Assembly: GCF_900111675.1 (NCBI RefSeq)
Contig: NZ_FOHO01000012.1
Coordinates: forward strand, 42,710-106,709
Source: Paracoccus homiensis
GTDB lineage: Bacteria > Pseudomonadota > Alphaproteobacteria > Rhodobacterales > Rhodobacteraceae
Reading direction: 5' to 3'
Length of the DNA: 64,000 nucleotides
A program made the translations under genes and the position numbers. Below are positions 7,752 through 15,438 of this stretch, piece by piece; the stretch's first letter is position 1; each line of letters begins with the position of its first letter. The notes beneath the pieces were generated by a model, which did not search any database, was not told where the DNA came from, and saw nothing but the letters and a program-made list of their open reading frames with translations.

Positions 7752-7780
7752 GGGCCGCCCTCGGGCGGCCCCTTTCTTTG
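7752..7780 (+). terminator. Rho-independent terminator
   Basis: GGGCCGCCC and GGGCGGCCC form a perfect 9-bp stem with a TC loop, followed by CTTTCTTTG. It ends the operon that started behind leader copy 1. Confidence 0.8.
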
Positions 7781-7790
7781 CAGGCGCGAC

Positions 7791-7811
7791 TTATCCACAA
7801 TTTCTGTGGAT
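7791..7811. promoter_or_regulatory. DnaA-box-like dyad
   Basis: TTATCCACA matches the DnaA box consensus, and ATCCACA/TGTGGAT form a 7-bp dyad around ATTTC. There is only one box and no iterons, so this is not an origin on its own. Bases 7812-8073 show nothing else apart from the presumed promoter of the copper cassette. Confidence 0.35.
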
Positions 7812-8073
7812 CGTTCTGGGGAAAGACTGAACGGCAGAACGACGCGAAGAGCCCAAACTACCCGTGACCATGCCGAAGTTTCGCTGTGGCTGCATTCGTC
7901 CGCTCCGCGACATACTTGCCCGCGCTGCATGGCACCAAACGCCGACACTCATGTGGGACTGCGGTTGTCGGCTGCGTAAACCAGTGAGGCTGGAAGCACG
8001 GGAAGTGGTTCCATTTTGGGATTGACCGCGCCGCCGTCCGAACCCATTTTTGATGCTGCAATCGAGGGTCTTT

Positions 8074-8394
8074 ATGCGCCTAATCGCCGTTATCTTCCTG
8101 ACCAGCATTATGATGCTCGCTGCCCTTCCGCAAATGTCTGCGGCAGGGCCTGCGATGCATGACTGTGCGGCCTGCCCAGAAACGACGGTACATGCAGATC
8201 AGCAGGCCCCAGCGAACCAGCACCAAGCTGACGTGCCTTGCGCAGACATGGCGATCTGCGCATCCTATGCCCTTCTCGATACCAGTCAGCCTTTCCGTGA
8301 CACTGATCTGCCACGCCTCCGTCATGCGTGGCCGGAGCCACGAAGTGGCACGACGATCAGTCTGTCTTTGGACCTCCCGCCTCCTCGCGCCTGA
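8074..8394 (+). CDS. Small exported Cys/His-containing protein, head of copper cassette
   Basis: The 106-aa product has a clear signal peptide (MRLIAVIFLTSIMMLAALPQ, cleavage near MSAAG). A short mature chain follows with MHDCAACPETTVHADQQAP and VPCADMAICASYA, giving Met, His and four Cys residues that could bind copper. The ATG at 8074 is chosen over 8053 because GAGG stands 6 bases before it. It precedes a cytochrome c and a multicopper oxidase, so a periplasmic metal-binding or sensing role is inferred. No named family recognised. Confidence 0.6.
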   Translation: MRLIAVIFLTSIMMLAALPQMSAAGPAMHDCAACPETTVHADQQAPANQHQADVPCADMAICASYALLDTSQPFRDTDLPRLRHAWPEPRSGTTISLSLDLPPPRA

Positions 8395-8481
8395 GCCAGC
8401 TTGAGTTGAATCTGGGTCGATTTCGGTCGACCCATCATCAGAGCGCGCGGCCCGCAAAGCCGTGCAGGCCAGGATACTATC

Positions 8482-8922
8482 ATGAACAAATTCACCCTCG
8501 CCGGGGCCGCGGTTCTTGCCGTGGCGCTCGGTATCTTTGCTGTTACCCGCTTCTCCGAGCAAACCGCCCCCGTACAGGAAACCACGGCGCCAGAGGATGG
8601 CGCGGCCATGGTGGCCATCACGCTGCCCGATACGCTGTCGCCCGAGGGGACGATGGGGAAGCGGGCTTTCGATGCGGTCTGCGCTGATTGTCATGGCGAC
8701 AATGCCGCCGGGAAAATGGGGATCGCCCCGCCGCTGATCCACAAGATCTACGAACCGTCGCATCATGGCGACATGGCCTTCCAGATGGCGGCTGCGAACG
8801 GCGTACGCGCACATCATTGGACATTCGGAGACATGCCGCCGCAGCCCGGGGTGACCCGTGCGGATGTGACGTCGATCATTGCCTACATCCGCGAAATACA
8901 GCGCGCCAATGGGATCAACTGA
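8482..8922 (+). CDS. Exported or membrane-anchored mono-haem cytochrome c
   Basis: The 146-aa product has an N-terminal hydrophobic segment (residues 5-22) and one haem site C67-A-D-C70-H71, with MPPQPGV as the probable region of the distal Met ligand. The size and the C-terminal helix VTSIIAYIREIQRAN fit class I cytochrome c. It would carry electrons in the periplasm. It is 1 base upstream of the multicopper oxidase, so the two are likely partners in copper(I) or other metal oxidation. The His-rich HHGDMAF and AHHWTF stretches are additional possible metal ligands. Confidence 0.85.
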   Translation: MNKFTLAGAAVLAVALGIFAVTRFSEQTAPVQETTAPEDGAAMVAITLPDTLSPEGTMGKRAFDAVCADCHGDNAAGKMGIAPPLIHKIYEPSHHGDMAFQMAAANGVRAHHWTFGDMPPQPGVTRADVTSIIAYIREIQRANGIN

Positions 8923-8923
8923 C

Positions 8924-10303
8924 ATGAAGATGACACGACGCGTTTTTTGCGCAGGTCTCGCCACCGTGCCACTGATGCGCCCTGCACAGGCTCAGGATAT
9001 GCCGCTTCTAACAGCCAGGTCAGCCACGGTGCAGCTTGCCCCGGATGGCTATCCGGCGACGCCGGTCTGGAGCTACGACGGGACGATCCCTGGCCCGGTC
9101 ATCCGCGCCGCTCAGGGCAGCCGGTTGCAGCGACGGTTGGTGAACACGCTGGAGGTTCCGACCTCGGTTCACTGGCATGGCATCCGTATCGACAACGCCA
9201 TGGATGGTGTCGCGGGGCTGACGCAGGACGCGGTGCCGCCCGGTGAGTTCTTCGACTACGCCTACGATCTGCCCGATGCGGGAACCTACTGGTATCACGC
9301 CCATACAAATTCGATGGAACAGGTCGCGCGGGGTCTTTCCGGAGCCCTGATCATCGAAGAGGCCACACCGCCGGATGTGGACCGGGACGAGGTCCTGATG
9401 ATCGACGATTGGTTGCTGGACCCCGATACCGGCCTGTTTGTCGATGACTTCGCAGCGCCAATGGTGCGCAGCCACGGAGGCCGGATCGGCAACCTTGTGG
9501 GGGTGAACGGGCGCTACAATTACAGGCTTTCGGCCCGGCAAAACGAGCGGCTGCGGCTGCGGCTGATCAACTCGGCCAATGCCCAGATCTTCGGTCTGAA
9601 GCTGGAAGGGCTGACCGGCTGGACGGTGTCTCTCGACGGCATGCCTCTCGACACGCCGGAACCGGTGACGGATACGCTTGTGCTTGCACCGGCACAGCGC
9701 ATGGATCTGATCGTCGATGTCACCGCCGAGGAAAGGGAAACCGCAGGACTTCTCTTTGCCGCAGCGGATGATACCTGGCGCGTACTGGCTGAAGTTTCTG
9801 TCGAAGGACGTGCCGCCTCAGTTCCGCGCGGTGCGCCTCAGCCCTTGCCACGCAATCCACGCATGGAGGTTGTGGGCGTCGACGCCGCGCCTGTCCTTGA
9901 GATGCCGCTGCAGGGCGGTGCGATGCGCGGCCTGGAAAGCGCAGCCTTCAACGGGCAGAAACTGACCTGGCAGGAGTTGGTGCAACAAGGACAGTTCTGG
10001 GCGCTGGCCGGACAGGCCGGGCTGGGAGAGGCGCCGTTTGCCACGCTTTCGCGCGGCGAGACGGCCCGCATCCGCATAACCAATGACACGATTTTTCCGC
10101 ACGCGATGCACCTGCACGGGATGCATTTCAGGACGCGTAAGGAAGACGGAAGCCTTGGTCCTCTACGGGACACGGTTCTCGTCATGCCCAACGAGACGAC
10201 GGAGATCGCCTTCGTTGCGGACAATCCGGGAAAGTGGCTGCTGCATTGCCACATGCTGGGGCACGCAGCGTCGGGCATGACGAACTGGATCATGGTCAGA
10301 TGA
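8924..10303 (+). CDS. Tat-exported multicopper oxidase
   Basis: The 459-aa product has a twin-arginine signal (MTRRVFCAGLATV) and the four copper-ligand blocks of multicopper oxidases. These are H83-W-H85-G, YWYHAHTNS (H125, H127), HAMHLHGMHF, and HCHMLGH near residue 441, which carries the type 1 Cys. It would oxidise Cu(I) or phenolic substrates with O2 in the periplasm and so contribute to copper tolerance, as CopA/CueO-like proteins do. The start at 8924 gives the Tat signal directly; an upstream in-frame start would overlap the cytochrome gene. Its stop overlaps the next start (ATGA). Confidence 0.9.
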   Translation: MKMTRRVFCAGLATVPLMRPAQAQDMPLLTARSATVQLAPDGYPATPVWSYDGTIPGPVIRAAQGSRLQRRLVNTLEVPTSVHWHGIRIDNAMDGVAGLTQDAVPPGEFFDYAYDLPDAGTYWYHAHTNSMEQVARGLSGALIIEEATPPDVDRDEVLMIDDWLLDPDTGLFVDDFAAPMVRSHGGRIGNLVGVNGRYNYRLSARQNERLRLRLINSANAQIFGLKLEGLTGWTVSLDGMPLDTPEPVTDTLVLAPAQRMDLIVDVTAEERETAGLLFAAADDTWRVLAEVSVEGRAASVPRGAPQPLPRNPRMEVVGVDAAPVLEMPLQGGAMRGLESAAFNGQKLTWQELVQQGQFWALAGQAGLGEAPFATLSRGETARIRITNDTIFPHAMHLHGMHFRTRKEDGSLGPLRDTVLVMPNETTEIAFVADNPGKWLLHCHMLGHAASGMTNWIMVR

Positions 10304-10704
10304 AGGGCCTGATCGCACTTGCAGCAACTCTTGCAAGCTGGGCGCAGGCCGTTGCGGCAGAGGAAGGCATGGATGGCGCAGCTCTGTATCAGCAGAACTG
10401 CGCATCCTGCCATGGGTCGGAGCTTCAGGGGCAGCCGGATTGGCGCAGCCCCGGTCCCGACGGCCGCCTTCCCGCGCCACCCCATGATGCAACGGGCCAC
10501 ACTTGGCATCATGGCGACGACATCCTGTTCCGCATCACGCGGGACGGGACTGCCTCGGTGGTCGGCGGGGGATATGAAAGTGACATGCCCGGCTTTGGCG
10601 ACAGCCTGAGGGATGCGGAAATTCGAGCGATCCTCGACTACATCAAATCCACCTGGCCCGAGCGCGAACGCGCCAATCAACGTGAAAGAACTCAGCAGAA
10701 ATAG
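10300..10704 (+). CDS. Periplasmic mono-haem cytochrome c
   Basis: The 134-aa product has a signal peptide (MKGLIALAATLASWAQAVAA), haem motif C34-A-S-C37-H38, and an MPGFGD motif that probably supplies the axial Met. It overlaps the multicopper oxidase stop by 4 bases, which indicates translational coupling. The combination of oxidase plus two cytochromes suggests an electron-transfer chain between the oxidase and the respiratory chain. A charged C-terminal tail (WPERERANQRERTQQK) is unusual for the family. Confidence 0.85.
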   Translation: MKGLIALAATLASWAQAVAAEEGMDGAALYQQNCASCHGSELQGQPDWRSPGPDGRLPAPPHDATGHTWHHGDDILFRITRDGTASVVGGGYESDMPGFGDSLRDAEIRAILDYIKSTWPERERANQRERTQQK

Positions 10705-10729
10705 GCCGAGAAAAGTCAACTTCTAGGGA

Positions 10730-10749
10730 ACATCCACCCACTGGAAGGT
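10730..10749 (+). promoter_or_regulatory. Possible MerR/CueR-type operator
   Basis: ACATCCACCCACTGGAAGGT is an imperfect dyad of the kind bound by MerR-family copper regulators, about 32 bases before the DUF305 gene. A TTATTC -10-like hexamer follows. No regulator of this family is encoded in the window, so this is tentative. Confidence 0.25.
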
Positions 10750-10781
10750 TGTTATTCCCTTAAGCGCACTCGGAGGTGACG

Positions 10782-11606
10782 ATGGCCTATTCCCGCTTTT
10801 TCCTGATGATTGCCGTATCTACGGTCCTGATGTTCGGGTTGATGTACCTGAACACGTATCTGATCAGCCATATCTTCTGGTCAGAAACACGCGCCTATAT
10901 GGCAATCGTCATGGGGGCGGTTATGGCCTTCGTCATGCTGGCCTTCATGCTCGGCATGTACAAGAACCGCACGCTCAATATCGCGATATTCGCGGGCTCC
11001 ATCATCGGTTTCGCAGGGGCGCTCTGGCTGGTGCGCAGTCAGGTGACGGTGCAGGACCGCGCCTACATGCGGGCGATGATCCCATACCATTCAATCGCCA
11101 TCATGACTTCGTCGCGCGCGGAAATCACCGATCCCAGGGTGCGCACTTTGGCCGATGACATCATCTACGCCCAGGATAAGGAAATCGCGGAGATGCGCTA
11201 TCTGATCGCGGACATTTCGGCGAATGGAGAGGCGACCCCCGCCGGGGATGCACCGGTAGCCGAACTGAAGCCCGCTCAGGACGCCCTGTCCAGCGAGGTC
11301 GTTTCCAAGGTCGATCCGGAGTTCCTGACGCAGGCAGATATCGCCCAGGTCTTCCCGGATGGGGCCGCGTGCAGCTCCACCTACACTGAAACGAGCCCGC
11401 CCGTGTTCGTGTCTGGAAACGGCACCGCCTTGGTCAAGATCAGCGGGGATCTTGTCCGCCTCGATGGCGCGGGAGGAAGCTTCAAGGCTGACCCGATCAC
11501 GATTCAGGTGCGCGACAGGGAAGATGATGGTCTTCAGGACTTCGTCATCAGCGCGGGCCCTGACTACGAAGCCGGTTTCCGCGGCCAGTACCGCTGCGAG
11601 AATTGA
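10782..11606 (+). CDS. DUF305 membrane protein with periplasmic C-terminal domain
   Basis: The 274-aa product has three hydrophobic segments (about residues 5-28, 40-58, 64-83). A DUF305 motif follows, AYMRAMIPYHSIAIMTSSRAE, where the usual HHQ of the family is YHS, then ADDIIYAQDKEIAEMRYLI. A C-terminal beta-rich domain with two cysteines (GAACSSTYTE; QYRCEN) carries no recognised family signature. DUF305 proteins are frequent in copper-resistance clusters and may bind copper. GGAGG stands 5 bases before the ATG. It lies with the multicopper oxidase and the glutaredoxin-MauE protein in the copper cassette. Confidence 0.75.
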   Translation: MAYSRFFLMIAVSTVLMFGLMYLNTYLISHIFWSETRAYMAIVMGAVMAFVMLAFMLGMYKNRTLNIAIFAGSIIGFAGALWLVRSQVTVQDRAYMRAMIPYHSIAIMTSSRAEITDPRVRTLADDIIYAQDKEIAEMRYLIADISANGEATPAGDAPVAELKPAQDALSSEVVSKVDPEFLTQADIAQVFPDGAACSSTYTETSPPVFVSGNGTALVKISGDLVRLDGAGGSFKADPITIQVRDREDDGLQDFVISAGPDYEAGFRGQYRCEN

Positions 11607-11617
11607 GGAAAATGATC

Positions 11618-12379
11618 ATGCCAAACGATACCGAGAAAACCGCCGTTCTATACCGCATGGTCATGCCTGAGCACACATGCCCCTTTGGTCTGAAATCCAA
11701 AGATTTGCTGGAGCGCAAAGGCTACGTCGTCGAAGATCACCACCTGAAGACCAAGGACGAGACCGAGGCTTTCAAGCGCGAGCATGACGTCAAGACGACG
11801 CCGCAGACCTTCATCGACGGGGAACGGATCGGGGGTCATGACGATCTGCGCATCTTCCTCGGGATCGACCCGCCGAAGGAAGAACAGAGCGACACGACCT
11901 ACCGCCCTGTTATCGCGATCTTTTCGGTATGTGCCCTGCTGGCGCTTGGGCTGGCGTGGCACCAATACGGGACGATCCTGACCTGGCAGAGCTTCCAGTG
12001 GTTCATCTCGCTGTCCATGACCGTGCTTGCGATCCAGAAGCTTCAGGACGTCGAGCAGTTCTCGACCATGTTCCTGAACTACGACCTGCTGGCGAAACGT
12101 TGGGTGCCCTACGGCAAGGCCTATCCCTACGGCGAGGCGCTGGCTGGCATCCTGATGACTGCGGGCGTCCTGACATGGATTTCCGCGCCCGTTGCCCTGT
12201 TCATCGGCACCATTGGGGCGGTCAGCGTGTTCAAGGCTGTCTACATCGACAAGCGCGAATTGAAATGTGCCTGCGTCGGCGGGAACTCCAACGTGCCGCT
12301 TGGCTTTATTTCCCTGACCGAGAACCTGATGATGATCGTGATGGGCCTCTGGATGGGTTTGCACGCCCTCGGGGGCTGA
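11618..12379 (+). CDS. Glutaredoxin-MauE/DoxX-like fusion membrane protein
   Basis: The 253-aa product begins with a glutaredoxin-like domain (about residues 5-80): MPEHTCPFGLKSKDLLERKG, then KTTPQTFIDGERIGGHDDL. The active site is C-P-F-G, a monothiol-type variant of CPYC. About four membrane helices follow (90-250), with KLQDVEQFSTMF and CACVGGNSNVPLGF, as in the MauE/methylamine-utilisation redox family. It would pass reducing equivalents across the membrane for periplasmic disulphide or metal-site maturation. Start chosen by GAGG 9 bases upstream; an ATG at 11612 is an alternative. A terminator follows. Confidence 0.8.
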   Translation: MPNDTEKTAVLYRMVMPEHTCPFGLKSKDLLERKGYVVEDHHLKTKDETEAFKREHDVKTTPQTFIDGERIGGHDDLRIFLGIDPPKEEQSDTTYRPVIAIFSVCALLALGLAWHQYGTILTWQSFQWFISLSMTVLAIQKLQDVEQFSTMFLNYDLLAKRWVPYGKAYPYGEALAGILMTAGVLTWISAPVALFIGTIGAVSVFKAVYIDKRELKCACVGGNSNVPLGFISLTENLMMIVMGLWMGLHALGG

Positions 12380-12389
12380 GATGAGAAAC

Positions 12390-12421
12390 GGGGGCGTCGT
12401 CGTAACGCCCCCGGTGTCTTT
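12390..12421. terminator. Terminator between convergent genes
   Basis: GGGGGCGT and ACGCCCCC pair (8 bp) around a 7-base loop, followed on the plus strand by GGTGTCTTT. It lies between the glutaredoxin-MauE gene and the end of the copD pseudogene and could serve both. Confidence 0.65.
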
Positions 12422-12426
12422 CCGGC

Positions 12427-13268
12427 TTAGCCGACGTGCTCGGGCGCGACCGTGGATGTGAAGGTGGCAGTGACCAGCAGGATCACGAGGAAGGCCGCGA
12501 CCTCCCACCGTATCGACGCCCTCAGCGCGCCAGCGTTTCCGGTCTCGACCAGGGCCGTGGTCAGCCGAAGCTTGTTCAACCCGCCGAGGCCGAGAAGCAG
12601 GGCCACGACGGCCAGTTTCAGCGTCAGGAACTGCCTTCAGGGATGAGTCAGGACCGCGATCGGATGTTCTGCCAAGATCAGCAGGATCACGACGCCTGCT
12701 GCAACAAGCAGCCCGACCATGACCAGCGCCGCCTGACCGAACCGCTCGACAGTCCGGACCGCCGCCTCGTTGCCGCTGCCAGCCATGTCATGGAGCGGAT
12801 AGAAGCCCCCGATCCAGAAGCTCGCAGCAAGGATATGGATGACGAAAAGCGTCGAAAGCGCCAACCTCGGATCTCCGGTTGCATCACCACGCAGCGCGAA
12901 ACTGATGGCGACAAAAACAACACCAAGGAACACTACAGGTCGTGTCCAACTGCGATTGAGCGCGATGGTCGCGATGCCGAGTCGGCCAAGTATGTCGGCC
13001 TCAACCGACAGCCCAGGTGGGCTAAATAGGGCGATCTGAAGCATCATCGGATCAAGCGCGCCAACAACGCCCCCGTAATAGAAAGCCGCCCGCAGGGGAA
13101 TGTTCAGCGTGCTGAAGACAATGCCGACGATGGCTGACCATGCTGCACCGTCAGGAGCTGGAGATTGATGACGGAGCCCGCCGCAAGCAGGACACTGACA
13201 TACATCCCAGCCTTGACGAGGATCGAGGCGATCTGCAGCGGTTCCAGTGCGGCAAGAACTCCGCCCAT
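12427..13268 (-). pseudogene. copD: copD, copper-resistance membrane protein, broken
   Basis: Read from ATG 13268 on the minus strand, the chain begins MGGVLAALEPLQIASILVKA and matches CopD-type membrane proteins. It changes frame near 13160-13170, after INLQLL. The sense then continues as DGAAWSAIVGIVFSTLNIPL and ILAASFWIGGFYPLHDMA up to IAVLTHP, where an in-frame TGA near 12640 interrupts it. Behind the stop the same frame goes on with RQFLTLKLAVVALLLGLGGL to the natural end at 12427. The TGA could be explained by loss of three bases from a Tyr-Gly pair. With two lesions the gene is probably inactive, unless the sequence contains errors. It belonged to the copper cassette. Confidence 0.75.
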
Positions 13269-13270
13269 GA

Positions 13271-13378
13271 TCAATTCGCGATCTTGAACCCGAAGCTGCC
13301 ATTGATCGGGTGATCGAGCCCTCCAGTTGCTGCAAACTCACGACTATTTTTGAAGCGGTAAGTAAGGTCGACATCCGC
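13271..13378 (-). pseudogene. Possible CopC-like C-terminal remnant
   Basis: Upstream of copD on the minus strand a short frame ends VDLTYRFKNSREF and then DHPINGSFGFKIAN, reminiscent of the GHPVxGSFSF end of CopC proteins, which usually precede copD. No start or N-terminal part is found before leader repeat copy 2 begins at 13483, so it would be a truncated remnant. Assignment is weak. Confidence 0.25.
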
Positions 13379-13482
13379 TATTGCACATGGCCAACGCTCT
13401 ACCCCTCGCAGGCCACGGTCGCAGCGAACGGCAGGAAGGTCTCGCATAGCAGAATGGCGTAATGCCGCCCAACAGCAATTCG

Positions 13483-13854
13483 GCGACCCGCGCGCAGGCG
13501 CGGGCCAAGATGATGACAAGGACGTGGCGGGGGATCGACGCGGGCTGCGCCCGCGCTCACCCCCGCCCCGACGATCTTTTCGTTTCCTTTTGTCCGCCAC
13601 GCATCCCTGCGTCTGACGGTCAATGGCCAAGCGCCGCGCGATGCGCGTCGTCGTCCAGGCGGGCCGTGTCCTTGGCTTCGCCTGCGGGCCGCACCACCCC
13701 GCCTTCCCGAGCCTTGACAGTCAGCCCCAGGGCCGCGGGCAGGGCTGCGCCCTCCCCGCTTTGCCGTCCGAAAGGCATGGGGCCTTTCGACGACAAGCAG
13801 AGAGGTCTCGCCCATCGGCGGAAAGCAGGCACCAAGCCCGCGCCGCCCGTCGCA
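13483..13854 (+). repeat. Large leader repeat, copy 2 (before ardC)
   Basis: Near-identical to 5206-5574, with scattered substitutions. It keeps the compound hairpin (13526-13567), the CCCGCGC/GCGCGGG hairpin (with a different loop), the AGGGC/GCCCT hairpin, the core at 13664-13697 and TTGACA at 13714-13719. It ends just before GGAGG of ardC. The two direct copies enclose about 8.3 kb, including the copper cassette, and could recombine. Confidence 0.85.
13664..13697 (+). repeat. 34-base core element, copy 2
   Basis: Same element as 5386-5419 with a few substitutions (CCTTGGCTTCG in place of CCTCGGCTGCG). Confidence 0.75.
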
Positions 13855-13866
13855 AAGGAGGCCGAC

Positions 13867-14760
13867 ATGGCAGCGAAGTTCGATATTTATCAGCATGTCA
13901 CCGATCAGATCATTGCCAGCATCGAGGCAGGCACGCCCGCATGGCGCAAGCCTTGGACCGGCGATGCGGGCGGCATCCCCTTCCCCCGGCGCAGCACCGG
14001 CGAGTTCTACCGGGGTATCAATATCCTGATGTTGTGGAGCGAGGCGGCCGAAAAGGGTTTCCGGAGCCCCTACTGGTTCACCTACCGGCAGGCGCAGGAG
14101 GCTGGCGGTCAGGTCCGCAAGGGCGAAAAATCCGCCATTGTCGTCAAATACGGCACCGTGGACCGTGAAGACCCCGAGACCGGCGAGGAAAAGACCATTG
14201 GCTATGCCAAGTCTTACCGGGTGTTCAACGCCGACCAGATCGACGGATTGCCCGAAGCCTATCATGGCGCACCCATCGAGGAACCCCGCGATCTCGGGAC
14301 CGAGGCAGATCCGGCGCTTGAGGCGTTCTTTGACGCGACCGGCATCGAACGCCGCACCAGCGACGATCCGCGCGCCTATTACGATATGGCCGGTGATTTC
14401 GTGCATATGCCGCCGGTTTCGACCTTTCACGAGGCGGGAGGATATTACGCGACCCTCGCCCATGAATTTTGCCATGCCAGCGGCGCAGCGCACCGGCTGG
14501 ACCGCTTCAGCCGGTTCAGCGACCGGGCATCTTATGCATTCGAGGAACTTTGCGCCGAATTGGGGCAAGTTATGGTCTGCGCTCAACTCGGCCTGACGCC
14601 TGATTTCGGGCAGTCGGCGGCTTATATCGCGTCGTGGCTGCGCGCGCTGAAAGACGACAAGCGGATGATCTTCAAGGCCGCGACCGAGGCACAGAAGGCC
14701 GCCGACTGGCTCATGAAAACCGCACCCGCCGGGATGATCGAGGAAAGGGCCGCCGCATGA
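13867..14760 (+). CDS. ardC: ArdC-type anti-restriction protein (ssDNA-binding plus zincin-like)
   Basis: The 297-aa product has an N-terminal ArdC domain (residues 3-125: FDIYQHVTDQIIASIEAGTP, WRKPW, GINILMLW, YWFTYRQAQEAGGQVRKGEK). A metallopeptidase-like C-terminal domain follows with H199-E200-F-C-H203 and a downstream Glu in FEELCAE (226-231). ArdC proteins protect incoming plasmid DNA from restriction. The ATG at 13867 has AAAGGAGG upstream; the frame is open through the whole leader, but that extension is low-complexity and not part of the family. Placement between leader copy 2 and the oriT side fits early expression during conjugation. Its stop overlaps the next start (ATGA). Confidence 0.93.
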   Translation: MAAKFDIYQHVTDQIIASIEAGTPAWRKPWTGDAGGIPFPRRSTGEFYRGINILMLWSEAAEKGFRSPYWFTYRQAQEAGGQVRKGEKSAIVVKYGTVDREDPETGEEKTIGYAKSYRVFNADQIDGLPEAYHGAPIEEPRDLGTEADPALEAFFDATGIERRTSDDPRAYYDMAGDFVHMPPVSTFHEAGGYYATLAHEFCHASGAAHRLDRFSRFSDRASYAFEELCAELGQVMVCAQLGLTPDFGQSAAYIASWLRALKDDKRMIFKAATEAQKAADWLMKTAPAGMIEERAAA

Positions 14761-14942
14761 GCGGCCCGACCCCCCTGCCCGTCCTGACCTGCCGCAAATG
14801 CGGCAGCGTCAACCCGCTGGTGTTTCTCGCGCCCGTGACCGTGCCGGGTGAGCCGGTCGGAACCTGCATCTGCATGTCCTGCGCAATGGCGCGCGGCTGG
14901 CTCGACCGCGACGGCAATCTGAAACCCGGCATCACCCTGTAA
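14757..14942 (+). CDS. Small zinc-ribbon-like protein (61 aa)
   Basis: The sequence MSGPTPLPVLTCRKCGSVNP continues with PVGTCICMSCAMARGW. A CxxC pair and a CxCxxC cluster could hold one zinc ion. It overlaps the ardC stop by 4 bases, so it is translated together with ArdC and may assist it. No named family recognised. Confidence 0.7.
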   Translation: MSGPTPLPVLTCRKCGSVNPLVFLAPVTVPGEPVGTCICMSCAMARGWLDRDGNLKPGITL

Positions 14943-14954
14943 GGAGGAAAGACC

Positions 14955-15155
14955 ATGCACAGCTTTTCCGCCTATTGCCGCCTGAACGTGACGATCTGCG
15001 CCAGCAACCTGGCCGTGATCCGCGCGGCGTCCCGGAAGATCAATCCGAAAGCCCGGTTCGATCCGGCGCGGCGGGGCGACCGCCACGCCTATTTCCGGGC
15101 CATGCTCAATCAGCATGACGATGCCCGCGCCCTCGCGGCGTGGCATCGGTTGTGA
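14955..15155 (+). CDS. Small hypothetical protein (66 aa)
   Basis: Basic protein MHSFSAYCRLNVTICASNLA..., with IRAASRKINPKARFDPARRG. A strong AAGGAGG site stands 7 bases before the ATG, and the gene lies 12 bases after the zinc-ribbon-like gene in the ardC operon. Function unknown. Confidence 0.65.
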   Translation: MHSFSAYCRLNVTICASNLAVIRAASRKINPKARFDPARRGDRHAYFRAMLNQHDDARALAAWHRL

Positions 15156-15165
15156 GGGTTGCGCG

Positions 15166-15333
15166 ATGTTCTATGAATTGCGCGACCATCCCGACGATTT
15201 GCCCATTCTCTGCGAGTCACTGGCCGAGGCTCGCAAGCGCGCCCGTGCGCGCGCCGCACGTTTCGGCATCAGTGTTCTGATCTATGAAATGGACCCATTT
15301 ACGGGAGAGCGCCTTGTTGAAGATGTAGGCTGA
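15166..15333 (+). CDS. Small hypothetical protein (55 aa)
   Basis: MFYELRDHPDDLPILCESLA is followed by a basic helix (EARKRARARAARFG) and VLIYEMDPFTGERLVEDVG. It begins 10 bases after the preceding stop, with GAGGGTT upstream, and ends the ardC operon. Function unknown. Confidence 0.6.
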   Translation: MFYELRDHPDDLPILCESLAEARKRARARAARFGISVLIYEMDPFTGERLVEDVG

Positions 15334-15392
15334 TATTTTCCCCCGGCCCGATATCTGCGGGCTGGGGGGCGATTTGCGGCTTGGGCCTGATT

Positions 15393-15438
15393 GACCAGGA
15401 GGGCAGCGACCGGCGAGCCGGCCACTGCCCTCCTGGTC
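15393..15438. other. 46-base hairpin with perfect 14-bp stem
   Basis: GACCAGGAGGGCAG and CTGCCCTCCTGGTC pair perfectly, and the 18-base interior can itself pair (CCGGC-GA-GCCGG). No T-run follows. It could end transcription of the ardC operon, or be a DNA-level structure such as a single-strand initiation or protein site. Bases 15334-15579 hold no gene. Confidence 0.6.

Noticed and set aside
7791..7811. Replication origin
   Set aside because: Only one DnaA-type box and no iterons or rep gene nearby.
13462..13866. N-terminal extension of ArdC through the leader repeat
   Set aside because: The frame is open, but the added 135 residues are low-complexity, lie in a repeated non-coding leader, and a strong ribosome site stands at the ATG 13867.
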